Positions 1 to 6,171 of a DNA stretch of 9,416 nucleotides are shown here, piece by piece (position 1 is the stretch's first letter; each line of letters opens with the position of its first letter). This stretch comes from Clostridia bacterium. Its GTDB lineage: Bacteria > Bacillota > Clostridia > Oscillospirales > CAG-382. A program made the translations under genes and the position numbers. A model generated the notes under the pieces. The model was not told where the DNA came from and searched no databases. It worked only from the letters and a program-made list of their open reading frames with translations. The DNA lies in assembly GCA_900757905.1 (NCBI GenBank), contig CAAEPN010000069.1:1-9416 (forward strand), read 5' to 3'.

Positions 1-334
1 CGTATAACGCGATATCCGCACCGGATTTTTTTGCTTCGAAGCCTAAAACGGTATCGCTTACGCGGATATCGAACCGGTGGCCGTGCGTAAAAAAGAGCTT
101 ATGCCCTTCAAGGGATACCGTGTCGTACACCGGGTATTTATCGCTGACAAATAAGTCGCAGTTTCCGCAAACGCCTAAGAATGCGACCTGCGGAAAGTCA
201 TCGCGTATCTCGGCAAGGTCAGTGTAGTTATCGCCTAAGTGGATGACCAAATCGACTTTGCCAAGATTCTTGCGGATAATATTCGCCATTGGCTCGGTCT
301 TGCGGTGAGTATCCGAAAAAACAAGTATTTTCAT
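1..334 (-). CDS. YfcE/MJ0936-type metallophosphoesterase, N-terminal part (runs off left edge)
   Basis: A calcineurin-like metallo-dependent phosphoesterase; family members hydrolyse phosphodiester or phosphomonoester bonds in the cytoplasm with two bound divalent metals, but the natural substrate of this subfamily is usually unknown. Reading the complement from ATG at 334 gives 111 open codons beginning MKILVFSDTH. Visible metal-site motifs are SDTH (D8, H10), HLGDN (D35), GNCD (N58, D60) and THGH (H84, H86), in the order and spacing of the short YfcE/MJ0936 class (normally about 155-180 aa). The last third, roughly 45-70 residues, lies outside the window. No strong Shine-Dalgarno is seen; the purine-rich GAAAGAAAG lies about 13 nt before the ATG. 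The gene diverges from the small-gene cassette starting at 454, so its promoter should lie in 335-453. The family call is firm; the substrate is not inferable. Confidence 0.9.
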   Translation of the reverse strand, partial: MKILVFSDTHRKTEPMANIIRKNLGKVDLVIHLGDNYTDLAEIRDDFPQVAFLGVCGNCDLFVSDKYPVYDTVSLEGHKLFFTHGHRFDIRVSDTVLGFEAKKSGADIALY

Positions 335-438
335 AGAATCCGATTCTTTCTTTCAAATTTACGGTTTTTCAGGTGGCATTTTCGAAAAGAGCAGCATATA
401 CTGTACAAAACGGGAAAAATACCGCTTATTTTTTGTTT

Positions 439-445
439 AAAGGAG
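439..445 (+). promoter_or_regulatory. Ribosome binding site AAAGGAG for the 80-aa gene
   Basis: AAAGGAG lies 8 nt before ATG 454. It decides the start: the in-frame ATG at 373 would give 27 extra residues, but no comparable Shine-Dalgarno precedes it, and the extension would translate through this site. Confidence 0.8.
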
Positions 446-453
446 TTTTTATT

Positions 454-696
454 ATGCTTGACAATGAAAAATTAAAAAAGCTTCTATCCTTATCCGATGA
501 AGAACTTCGAAGCAAGGTGAGTGCTGCCGCCGTTGCGGCCGGAGCCGACGCACGCGGAACAAATGCCGCGCTTGCGGACATCGGACGTCTTCGCGGAATG
601 CTTTCCGCTTTAAGTGCCGAGCAGATAAACGCCATGCTTTCGAAGATCGGGCCGGAGGCCGCGTCGGAGATTGCAAAGCGTATTGATAACGACTGA
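454..696 (+). CDS. Small helical protein of unknown function (80 aa), first of a three-gene cassette
   Basis: Not a protein I can name. The product is 80 residues, highly charged and probably all helical: an N-terminal amphipathic helix (residues about 1-17, KLKKLLSLSDEELRSKV), an Ala/Gly-rich stretch (18-40), then two more helices (about 41-55 RLRGMLSALSAEQINAM and 62-78 EAASEIAKRI). There is no signal peptide, membrane segment or cysteine. ATG 454 was chosen because AAAGGAG lies 8 nt upstream. The next gene begins 21 nt after the TGA stop, in the same orientation, so the two are probably cotranscribed. The short helical style resembles that of small uncharacterised proteins common in Clostridia; this resemblance is from memory and was not tested by a search. 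A soluble adaptor or scaffold role is possible but is inference only. Confidence 0.75.
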   Translation: MLDNEKLKKLLSLSDEELRSKVSAAAVAAGADARGTNAALADIGRLRGMLSALSAEQINAMLSKIGPEAASEIAKRIDND

Positions 697-717
697 CCGT
701 GGCAAGGAGTCTTATTT

Positions 718-1167
718 ATGTCCGATATTTCAAGCGACAGAATCAAAGAGCTGTTAAGCGACCCCAAAAATTTAGATAAGATCGCGGCTATGGTCGGAAG
801 CATGAGCGGCGGCGGACTTTCGGCGCTTCTCGGCGGCAGTCCGGGCACAAAAGCGTCCGACGCTCTGCCAGCTGCAAACTTTGCCTCAGAAAATATCAGT
901 CCGCCCGAATCCGGCGAAGCGGAGGACAGGATCGCAGAACCTGTCGAAAGTCCCTCACCACCGGCTGTAAAGGACGCTTTTGCACCAAGCGGAGCGCCAT
1001 TTGCAGCGTCCCTTCTTTCGGGCGCGTCGGGCGACAAGCGTATCGCTTTACTCAAAGCCATAAAGCCTTATGTGAGCGACGCAAAAAAAGAGCGCGTGGA
1101 TGGCTTAGTGCGAGCCATCAGCGTAGCAGGACTTCTAAACAACTACAAAAACGGTCTGTTTGGATAA
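718..1167 (+). CDS. Two-helix-domain protein of unknown function with a Pro/Ser/Glu-rich linker (149 aa)
   Basis: Function unknown. The 149-residue product has three parts. An N-terminal helical segment (about 5-30) carries RIKELLSDPKNLDKIAAMV and is followed by a Gly-rich SGGGLSALLGG. A low-complexity linker (about 41-98) is rich in Pro, Ser, Ala and Glu. A C-terminal basic amphipathic helical block (about 106-143) contains RIALLKAIKPYVSDAKKER and a hydrophobic VAGLLNNYK end. There is no signal peptide or membrane helix, so it is probably cytoplasmic. AAGGAG at 704-709 sits 8 nt before the ATG. The N-terminal helix recalls that of the preceding 80-aa protein in style. It lies 21 nt after that gene and 37 nt before the next, consistent with one transcript. 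It could be a spacer-linked adaptor bridging two partners; this is inference from composition. Confidence 0.8.
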   Translation: MSDISSDRIKELLSDPKNLDKIAAMVGSMSGGGLSALLGGSPGTKASDALPAANFASENISPPESGEAEDRIAEPVESPSPPAVKDAFAPSGAPFAASLLSGASGDKRIALLKAIKPYVSDAKKERVDGLVRAISVAGLLNNYKNGLFG

Positions 1168-1204
1168 CTTCTACGTCTAACACCACCGGAAAGGAAGCAT
1201 TTTT

Positions 1205-1627
1205 ATGTACGCAAGGGAATATCCGCAAAATAAAAGCGGCGCAGTGCGCGCCTTTGAGGACGCTTACGCCAAAGAGGAATTCCTGCGGCGGAGCGCGGAA
1301 AATCCGTCCGCACAAAGCTGTACCGGAAAAGCCACGCCAGATACCCGTCTGCGGTCAGAGGAAACAAGTCTTCCGGCACATCCCGAAAACGAAGCCTTTT
1401 CAAGAGAGATCACCGAGCGCCGTGAGAACTCTCCGTGCGCGTCCGATGAAACGGGAAAACCGTCCGAAAAGTCCGACGGTAAGGACTGTCCGCTCAAAAA
1501 GCTCTTTGGCTTTTCCGACGGCGGCGACTTGCTGTTGTTTCTTCTCATCGTCTTCTTTTTGACGGACAATGACAGCGAAAACGATAAGCTGATTCCGATT
1601 CTTCTTGCGGTCTTACTGTTTCTTTAG
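1205..1627 (+). CDS. Unknown protein with C-terminal hydrophobic hairpin (140 aa)
   Basis: Function unknown. Residues 1-100 are hydrophilic and probably largely disordered, rich in Glu, Ser, Lys, Arg and Pro, with cysteines at 39, 78 and 95. The last 35 residues are different: a Gly/Asp turn (FSDGGD, 102-107), a hydrophobic run (109-119, LLLFLLIVFFL), a short acidic turn (TDNDSENDK, 120-128), and a second hydrophobic run (129-140, LIPILLAVLLFL) that ends exactly at the TAG stop. Each run is only 11-12 residues, too short for a normal spanning helix, which suggests a re-entrant or membrane-inserted hairpin. There is no N-terminal signal peptide. GGAAAGGAAG at 1188-1197 provides the ribosome binding site. 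As last gene of the cassette it may tether the two soluble upstream products to a membrane; this is inference. Confidence 0.75.
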   Translation: MYAREYPQNKSGAVRAFEDAYAKEEFLRRSAENPSAQSCTGKATPDTRLRSEETSLPAHPENEAFSREITERRENSPCASDETGKPSEKSDGKDCPLKKLFGFSDGGDLLLFLLIVFFLTDNDSENDKLIPILLAVLLFL

Positions 1628-1632
1628 CGCTT

Positions 1633-2478
1633 TTAGCCGTCTTCGCCGAAAAGCAGTGCTTTTGTTTTATCCGGCAAAAGAGAAGAAAAGCCGTCCGGGA
1701 TCCCAAAATCCGGTTGAAACTGCGCCGCAAGGCGGTTAGTGGACAGCGTATAGATGAGCCGTCCGTTTTCATAGCACTGCGCTTCTGTCACAATGCCGTA
1801 ATCGAGGTTTAATTTGTAGGTCTGGGTCTGCGTATACGAGCCGTTCTGTGAGGTAAAGGTGATAAGCATGAGCGTACCTTCATCGCCCGAAAGCAGCGAA
1901 TAGGTGTAGCCGTCCTCACCGGTCGTTTTCAGAAAATCCTCTTGTGTTAAGATGACACCGATCTCGCCGGCAAAATCGAAATCGCCGGTCGGATAGGTGT
2001 CCGTATGTACGGCTCTGTTCCGAAGAACACTGATCTTTGTCGTGCCGCCATAGGCTAAGATCTGTTTATATGCGCCTGCGCCCGGCGATACATAATAGGC
2101 AAGGCTCACGTCCTTATCCATAAACAGCGCCACGCGCCGCGATGAACCGACGCCGCCCGAATAGACCGTATATTCAAGGTCGTGCGCATACGTTTCTTTC
2201 GGCGTTAACGCCGAAAGCACGGTGCGCACACTTTCCGGCGTCAGACCGGCCTTAAGAACCGTGAACGAATCGTTTTCGGTTCTTTTTAATATATCGGAAA
2301 AGCCGTTGTCCGTTAAGTCGGACGAAGCGTTGGGATCTTTGCCGAAAAGAGGAGCGAAAAACGCCGGAAGGTCAATAAGGCCGATCTTCGCAAGTCCAAA
2401 CAGAATGAAGATCAGAATCGCCGCAACAAGCAAAACGTTTAACGACGAAAACAGGGCATTTTTGATCTTTTCCTTCAT
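1633..2478 (-). CDS. Membrane-anchored protein with extracytoplasmic beta-rich domain, unknown function (281 aa)
   Basis: I do not recognise this family. The 281-residue product has a short basic N-terminus (MKEKIKNALF), one transmembrane segment at about 13-33 (VLLVAAILIFILFGL), then a roughly 245-residue region that should lie outside the membrane. That region alternates hydrophobic and polar residues like a beta-sheet protein: repeated Tyr/Thr-rich strands (LEYTVYSGG, SLAYYVSPG, YTYSLLSGD, TQTQTYKLNLDYG) and a C-terminal segment ending PDGFSSLLPD. The one-TM plus beta-sheet plan recalls lipoprotein-carrier-like (LolA/RseB-type) folds, but I see no diagnostic motif. The start was set at 2478 because GGAGG sits 8 nt upstream; the in-frame ATG at 2532 would overlap the previous gene and add a basic, non-hydrophobic leader. 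It is the last gene of the minus-strand operon, 34 nt after tagO, which hints at an envelope role. Confidence 0.8.
   Translation of the reverse strand: MKEKIKNALFSSLNVLLVAAILIFILFGLAKIGLIDLPAFFAPLFGKDPNASSDLTDNGFSDILKRTENDSFTVLKAGLTPESVRTVLSALTPKETYAHDLEYTVYSGGVGSSRRVALFMDKDVSLAYYVSPGAGAYKQILAYGGTTKISVLRNRAVHTDTYPTGDFDFAGEIGVILTQEDFLKTTGEDGYTYSLLSGDEGTLMLITFTSQNGSYTQTQTYKLNLDYGIVTEAQCYENGRLIYTLSTNRLAAQFQPDFGIPDGFSSLLPDKTKALLFGEDG
1649..1670 (+). terminator. Weak possible terminator of the small-gene cassette
   Basis: AAAAGC (1649-1654) pairs with GCTTTT (1658-1663) around a 3-nt loop and is followed by GTTTTAT. It starts 21 nt after the stop of the 140-aa gene, where a terminator would be expected, but the stem is only 6 bp with two G-C pairs, and it lies inside the 3' end of the convergent gene. 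AAAAGC can alternatively pair with GCTTTT at 1629-1634. Low confidence. Confidence 0.25.
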
Positions 2479-2486
2479 GCGCTCTC

Positions 2487-2491
2487 CCTCC
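2487..2491 (-). promoter_or_regulatory. Ribosome binding site (GGAGG) fixing the start at 2478
   Basis: The complement reads AAGGGGAGGGAGAGCGC immediately before ATG 2478, with GGAGG 8 nt from the start. This is the strongest Shine-Dalgarno in the operon and argues against the upstream in-frame ATG at 2532. Confidence 0.75.
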
Positions 2492-2512
2492 CCTTTTATT
2501 TTTACCGCAGTT

Positions 2513-3628
2513 TTATGCCTTTTTATCCGCATCGGACGGCGCGTCCGGCGTATCGTGCGCGATCTGCTCGGCCTGACTTTCGGAAATGTCCTTGCGTTCG
2601 AACGAGAAATTCAGGTTTCCGTACAGAATGGCAATGGCCGCAGCCGCCACAACCAACGCCTTGACCGTCCAGCCGAACGAGAACAAAATCGCCGAAATGC
2701 CAAGCATTCCGCTGACGGCGTAAAGGATCATGACCGCGTGCTTTTGGTCAAAGCCTTTGTCAATAAGTTTGTGGTGCAGATGCCCTCTGTCCGCATGGAA
2801 CGGACTTTTTCCGGTCAGAATGCGGCGTAGGAACGCAAACGTCGTATCGGCAAGCGGCAGCGCGAAAATGAGGATCGGCACCCAAAACGACACCATGCCG
2901 TTGAGCTTAAAGCAGCCCTGAATCGACAGTACGCCAAGCGTGTAGCCAAGAAACAGCGCACCGGTATCGCCCATAAAAATGCGCGCCGGATTGAAATTGA
3001 ACGGTAAGAATCCCATGCATGCACCCACCAAAATGGCAATCATGCAGATAACATTGATGTCGGTATCGGTACGGATAAGCGTAAATAACAGCGTTGCTGC
3101 GGAAATGGTGGAAACGCCGCAGGACAGACCGTCAAGGCCGTCGATAAGGTTGACGGCGTTGGTGATAGCCGTGATCCAAAGTACCGTAACAAACGGCGCA
3201 AGCACACCGAATTCGATATCGTAACCGAACAGGTTTATCTGCTCAAACACAATGCCGCCGCATACGGCGATGATCGACGCGGCGATCTGCAAAAACAGCT
3301 TGACAAACGCGTTCATATCGTATTTATCGTCGATAATGCCGGTAATGACGATGACAAGGTTGCCAAGCAACATCGTCGCCGTCTGAACGGTAGGCTTACA
3401 GAAAATAAGCACCGTCACCGTAAAGGCAAGAAATATTGCCACGCCGCCCATAAGCGGCATTTCTTTTTTGTGCATGCGGCGGTTATCCTTCGGGATATCC
3501 GTCACACCAAACTTAAAGGCCATGGTACGCACGACCGGCGTGGACGTGACCGAGATGAAAAAGGCGCAGACAAACGCCAAAACAATGCCGTAGACCGTGT
3601 TGAACACGGAGCCGTACATTTCAAACAT
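2513..3628 (-). CDS. tagO: Undecaprenyl-phosphate N-acetylhexosamine-1-phosphate transferase (TagO/WecA family)
   Basis: An integral membrane enzyme that transfers a sugar-1-phosphate (GlcNAc-1-P in characterised TagO/WecA) from a UDP-sugar to undecaprenyl phosphate, the first step of teichoic acid or other wall-polymer synthesis. The 371-residue product is multi-pass hydrophobic and shows the MraY/WecA family motifs in order: the N-terminal loop RRMHKKEMPLMGG (50-62), the Mg-binding IDDKYD (D100, D101), NAVNLIDGLDGL (157-168), FNFNPARIFMGDTG (210-223), and the last cytoplasmic loop HADRGHLHHKL (278-288). That loop, with its His-rich end, favours TagO/WecA over MraY. A hydrophilic tail (about 343-371) follows the last helix. 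The start at 3628 is preceded by GAGAGGAAA. It lies 55 nt after trpS and 34 nt before the membrane protein gene. Linkage to a particular polymer is not shown, because no other wall-polymer genes are in the window. Confidence 0.93.
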   Translation of the reverse strand: MFEMYGSVFNTVYGIVLAFVCAFFISVTSTPVVRTMAFKFGVTDIPKDNRRMHKKEMPLMGGVAIFLAFTVTVLIFCKPTVQTATMLLGNLVIVITGIIDDKYDMNAFVKLFLQIAASIIAVCGGIVFEQINLFGYDIEFGVLAPFVTVLWITAITNAVNLIDGLDGLSCGVSTISAATLLFTLIRTDTDINVICMIAILVGACMGFLPFNFNPARIFMGDTGALFLGYTLGVLSIQGCFKLNGMVSFWVPILIFALPLADTTFAFLRRILTGKSPFHADRGHLHHKLIDKGFDQKHAVMILYAVSGMLGISAILFSFGWTVKALVVAAAAIAILYGNLNFSFERKDISESQAEQIAHDTPDAPSDADKKA

Positions 3629-3683
3629 AAACAGAATTTCCTCTCAAAGTTGCTGGTTTTGTGCGCGTTATAAAACGCGGGTC

Positions 3684-4724
3684 TTATTTAGTCTGATAGA
3701 AACCGACTTTTTTATACACCTTGCGTAAGGTCTTTGCGGCAAAATAGGAGGCTTTTTCCGCGCCGTCCTTCATGAGGCTTTCCAAATACGCCTTATCGCC
3801 GACAAGACGCGCGTACTCATTTCGCACGTTTTCCAAGCCGTCCGCGCAGGTTTCGCCGACCGCTGCCTTGAAATCGCCGTAGCCTTTGCCGTCAAATTCG
3901 CGCTCGATCTCGTCAAAGCTCTTGCCGGTAAAGACCGAATAAATGCTCATAAGATTGTTGATGCCGTCCTTGCCGGGCGCGTATTTGACTACGCTGTCGG
4001 AATCGGTCACGGCGCGCTTTATCTTGCGGATCGTATCGTCACGGCTTTCGATGATAGCTACATACGAAGCCGGATTCGGATCGGATTTGCTCATCTTTTT
4101 GGTCGGATCGGTCAAGGAATTGACCTTCATGCCGGTCTTGGGAATGTACGCTTCGGGAATCGTGAACACATCGCCGTAAATGCCGTTGAAGCGGCCGGCA
4201 ATGTCACGCGTGATCTCCACGTGCTGCTTTTGGTCGGCGCCGACCGGAACGAGGTCGGTCTGATAGAGTAAGATATCCGCCGCCATAAGTACCGGATACG
4301 TGAAAAGACCGGCGTTGATGTTGTCAGCATGCTTTTGGGATTTATCCTTGAATTGCGTCATGCGCGAAAGCTCGCCAAACCCGGTATAGCAGCCTAAGAT
4401 CCATGCAAGTTCGGCATGTGCCGGAACATGGCTCTGCACAAATAAAATGCTCTTGTTCGGGTCAATACCGCAGGCAATATATAAGGCTAATCCCTCCATA
4501 GTGCGGCGTCTTAAGTCCGCCGGTACCTGACGGACCGTGATGGCGTGCAGATCCATCATGCAGTACATGCAGTCATAGTTTTCCTGGAGTCCCACCCAGT
4601 TGCGGATAGCGCCGATATAGTTGCCAAGCGTCAGAATGCCGCTGGGTTGAACGCCCGAAAAGATACGTTTCTTGGTCTCTTTTTCGACCGGCGTTTCCGG
4701 TGCGAGTACTTTTTCTTCTGCCAT
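3684..4724 (-). CDS. trpS: Tryptophanyl-tRNA synthetase
   Basis: Cytoplasmic class Ic aminoacyl-tRNA synthetase that activates tryptophan with ATP and charges tRNA-Trp. The 346-residue product carries the HIGH-type signature as PSGILTLGNYIG (27-38), MDLHAITV (57-64), ELSRMTQFKDKSQ (118-130), the tryptophan/ATP-site region MAADILLYQTDLVPVGADQ (147-165) followed by QHVEITRD, and KMSKS (210-214) followed by DPN. Length is near the usual 330-340. The small excess is an N-terminal charged extension of about 18 residues (MAEEKVLAPETPVEKETKK) before the conserved IFSGVQPSG; no later Met could serve as start there. AGAGGAAA lies 8 nt before the ATG. Only 28 nt separate it from the aminotransferase stop, so it is translated from the operon transcript. 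There is no room for a T-box leader directly upstream, unlike many Firmicute trpS genes. Confidence 0.97.
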   Translation of the reverse strand: MAEEKVLAPETPVEKETKKRIFSGVQPSGILTLGNYIGAIRNWVGLQENYDCMYCMMDLHAITVRQVPADLRRRTMEGLALYIACGIDPNKSILFVQSHVPAHAELAWILGCYTGFGELSRMTQFKDKSQKHADNINAGLFTYPVLMAADILLYQTDLVPVGADQKQHVEITRDIAGRFNGIYGDVFTIPEAYIPKTGMKVNSLTDPTKKMSKSDPNPASYVAIIESRDDTIRKIKRAVTDSDSVVKYAPGKDGINNLMSIYSVFTGKSFDEIEREFDGKGYGDFKAAVGETCADGLENVRNEYARLVGDKAYLESLMKDGAEKASYFAAKTLRKVYKKVGFYQTK

Positions 4725-4752
4725 TGTTATTTCCTCTCTATATAAACGTTTT

Positions 4753-5943
4753 TTATAAACCCATGTCCTTCATCACACCGGCCAGTGCATTGACACCGGT
4801 GCGAATCTGTTCGATAGTCGGCATGGAATAATTCATGCGGAACGAATAGCAAGCCTTATCCGGCTCCGGCAAGAAAGTAGCGCCCGGAACGACAGCGACC
4901 TTAGCCGCAATGGTGCGTGCAAGGAAATCCTTCATGTCCGTACCCTCCGGCAGAGTTACCCATAGGAAAAGACCGCCTTCGGGACGCGTATAGGTCACGG
5001 ATTTCGGGAAGGTCTTGTCCATGGCGTCGAGCATGACGGCACAGTTTTCACCATACAGCTTGTTGATCGAGCGGATATGGTCGTCAAGACCGTAGGTTTC
5101 GATGAATTTTGAGCAAAGCATTTGGAAAAACAGATTGGTATGGACGTCGTTGGTCTGCTTGACGACTACGATCTTGCCAACAAGCTCCTCATGTCCGCAA
5201 AGGAAGCCGACGCGCATACCGGCGGACAGCACCTTAGAGAACGAACCGCAATACAGTACAACGCCCTCGTCGTCCATACTCTTGATGGTGGGAATGTCCG
5301 TTCCGGCAAAACGCAACTCGCCATACGGGTTATCCTCCAAGATCACAACGCCGTACTTTTTGGCAAGTGCAAGCACGGCCTTTCTCTTTTCAAGTGACAT
5401 GGTAATGCCGGCCGGGTTCTGGAAAGTCGGAATCAGGTAAATGAGCTTGACCTTTTTGTCGGTCTTTAAGATGTTTTCAAGTTCGTTCGGGTCGATACCG
5501 TCCTTGCCGACATCGAGTCCCTTTAAGTTGACGCCATACGAACGGAACGCATTGAGCGCGCCGATAAAGCTCGGATTTTCACAGATGACCGTATCGCCCT
5601 CGTTGCAGAGAACCTTGCAGGCAAGGTCAATTCCCTGCTGACCGCCGGAGGTGATGACCGTCATATCGTAATCACGCCCGATACCGAATTTGGATTCAAG
5701 GCGTGCGGCGACCTGCTTTCTTAACGGCGCATAGCCCTCGGTAATGCCGTATTGGAGAGATTTTGCGGATTCCGTTTCAAAAATCTCGTTGGCTAACTTT
5801 TGCAGCTTGTCCACCGGGAACGAGAGCGGAGACGGATTGCCGGCGGCAAACGAGATCACGCTCGGATCGGTGAGCGACTTGAAGATTTCGCGGATGGCGG
5901 ACGGCTTTAAGTCCTTTACTTTATTGGAAAATTCGAATGTCAT
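4753..5943 (-). CDS. PLP-dependent aminotransferase, fold type I (LysN/KAT II-like class I/II)
   Basis: Pyridoxal-phosphate enzyme of the aspartate aminotransferase fold, in the subgroup that includes 2-aminoadipate, aromatic and kynurenine aminotransferases and the catalytic domain of MocR regulators. It moves an amino group between an amino acid and a 2-oxo acid in the cytoplasm; the substrate cannot be assigned. The 396-residue product shows SFAAGNPSP (31-39), SGGQQG (99-104, cofactor phosphate), QNPAG (N176), LEDNPYGEL (D204, Y207), SFSKVLSAGMR (Schiff-base K237, R244) and YSFRMNYS (R369, substrate carboxylate). There is no N-terminal winged-helix, so it is not a MocR regulator. ATG 5943 is preceded by AAAGGA. 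The ATG at 6078 would lie upstream of the promoter and is excluded. It is the first gene of the operon with trpS and tagO. An aromatic or tryptophan-related role would fit trpS but is only inference. Confidence 0.92.
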   Translation of the reverse strand: MTFEFSNKVKDLKPSAIREIFKSLTDPSVISFAAGNPSPLSFPVDKLQKLANEIFETESAKSLQYGITEGYAPLRKQVAARLESKFGIGRDYDMTVITSGGQQGIDLACKVLCNEGDTVICENPSFIGALNAFRSYGVNLKGLDVGKDGIDPNELENILKTDKKVKLIYLIPTFQNPAGITMSLEKRKAVLALAKKYGVVILEDNPYGELRFAGTDIPTIKSMDDEGVVLYCGSFSKVLSAGMRVGFLCGHEELVGKIVVVKQTNDVHTNLFFQMLCSKFIETYGLDDHIRSINKLYGENCAVMLDAMDKTFPKSVTYTRPEGGLFLWVTLPEGTDMKDFLARTIAAKVAVVPGATFLPEPDKACYSFRMNYSMPTIEQIRTGVNALAGVMKDMGL

Positions 5944-5953
5944 GAAAAAACAG

Positions 5954-5959
5954 TCCTTT
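5954..5959 (-). promoter_or_regulatory. Ribosome binding site AAAGGA of the aminotransferase gene
   Basis: AAAGGA on the complement lies 10 nt before ATG 5943. Together with the promoter at 6054-6026 it fixes the start and rejects the 45-residue N-terminal extension. Confidence 0.75.
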
Positions 5960-6025
5960 CTGACCGATAGGGTCGCATATCCGCATAGTGGCGCGAATAT
6001 GTAAAGTATCGCATTATTATAAAAA

Positions 6026-6054
6026 ATTATATCACACTTTACACGGTTTATCAA
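6026..6054 (-). promoter_or_regulatory. Sigma-A-type promoter of the aminotransferase-trpS-tagO operon
   Basis: On the complement, TTGATA (6054-6049) and TATAAT (6031-6026) are separated by exactly 17 bp: a 5/6 match at -35 and a perfect -10. The 20 bp before the -35 are AT-rich (CAAATTTTCATAAATACATC), like an UP element. Transcription should begin near 6019, giving a 5' leader of about 75 nt before ATG 5943. The leader shows no riboswitch or T-box feature that I recognise. The element lies between the terminator of the preceding gene and the first gene of the operon, exactly where a promoter is expected. Confidence 0.88.
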
Positions 6055-6121
6055 GATGTATTTATGAAAATTTGGCATAAAACCGCAGGACTATGCAAAA
6101 GTCTTTGCTTTTTCGGCGCGC

Positions 6122-6153
6122 AAAAAGAGCAGCCGCAAGCGGCTGCTCTTTTT
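6122..6153 (-). terminator. Intrinsic terminator after the surface-protein gene (usable on both strands)
   Basis: A perfect inverted repeat: AAAAAGAGCAGCCGC (6122-6136) pairs with its complement (6139-6153) around AA. The GC core is about 11 bp with A/T-tracts on both flanks, so each strand reads a hairpin followed by T residues. On the minus strand it begins 18 nt after the TAA of the surface-protein gene, and its T-run follows the stem. It separates that gene from the downstream operon promoter. Confidence 0.92.
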
Positions 6154-6171
6154 TATAATTCGTGTTTGACG

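Noticed and set aside
394..421. AGCATA followed by GGGAAAAATA, resembling forespore sigma-F elements, before the small-gene cassette
   Set aside because: Each half resembles the sigma-F pattern but the 12-nt spacing is about 3 nt too short. A weak sigma-A candidate (GTGGCA, 18 bp, TATACT at 373-402) overlaps it; neither is strong enough to annotate.
426..1061. 211-codon open frame on the minus strand
   Set aside because: Opposite two well-formed small genes with strong ribosome binding sites; Ser/Ala/Leu-rich composition typical of a reverse-strand shadow.
3664..3679. Hairpin CGCGTT-ATAA-AACGCG between trpS and tagO
   Set aside because: Six-bp stem without a following T-tract on the minus strand, so not a convincing terminator; it may be chance or a minor processing site.
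4753..5943. Aminotransferase as a MocR/GntR-type transcription factor
   Set aside because: The product has the catalytic domain only (396 aa); the N-terminal winged-helix domain is absent.
5944..6020. Leader of the aminotransferase operon as riboswitch or T-box
   Set aside because: At about 75 nt it is too short for a T-box; only a small GACC/GGTC stem is visible, and no conserved riboswitch core is recognised.
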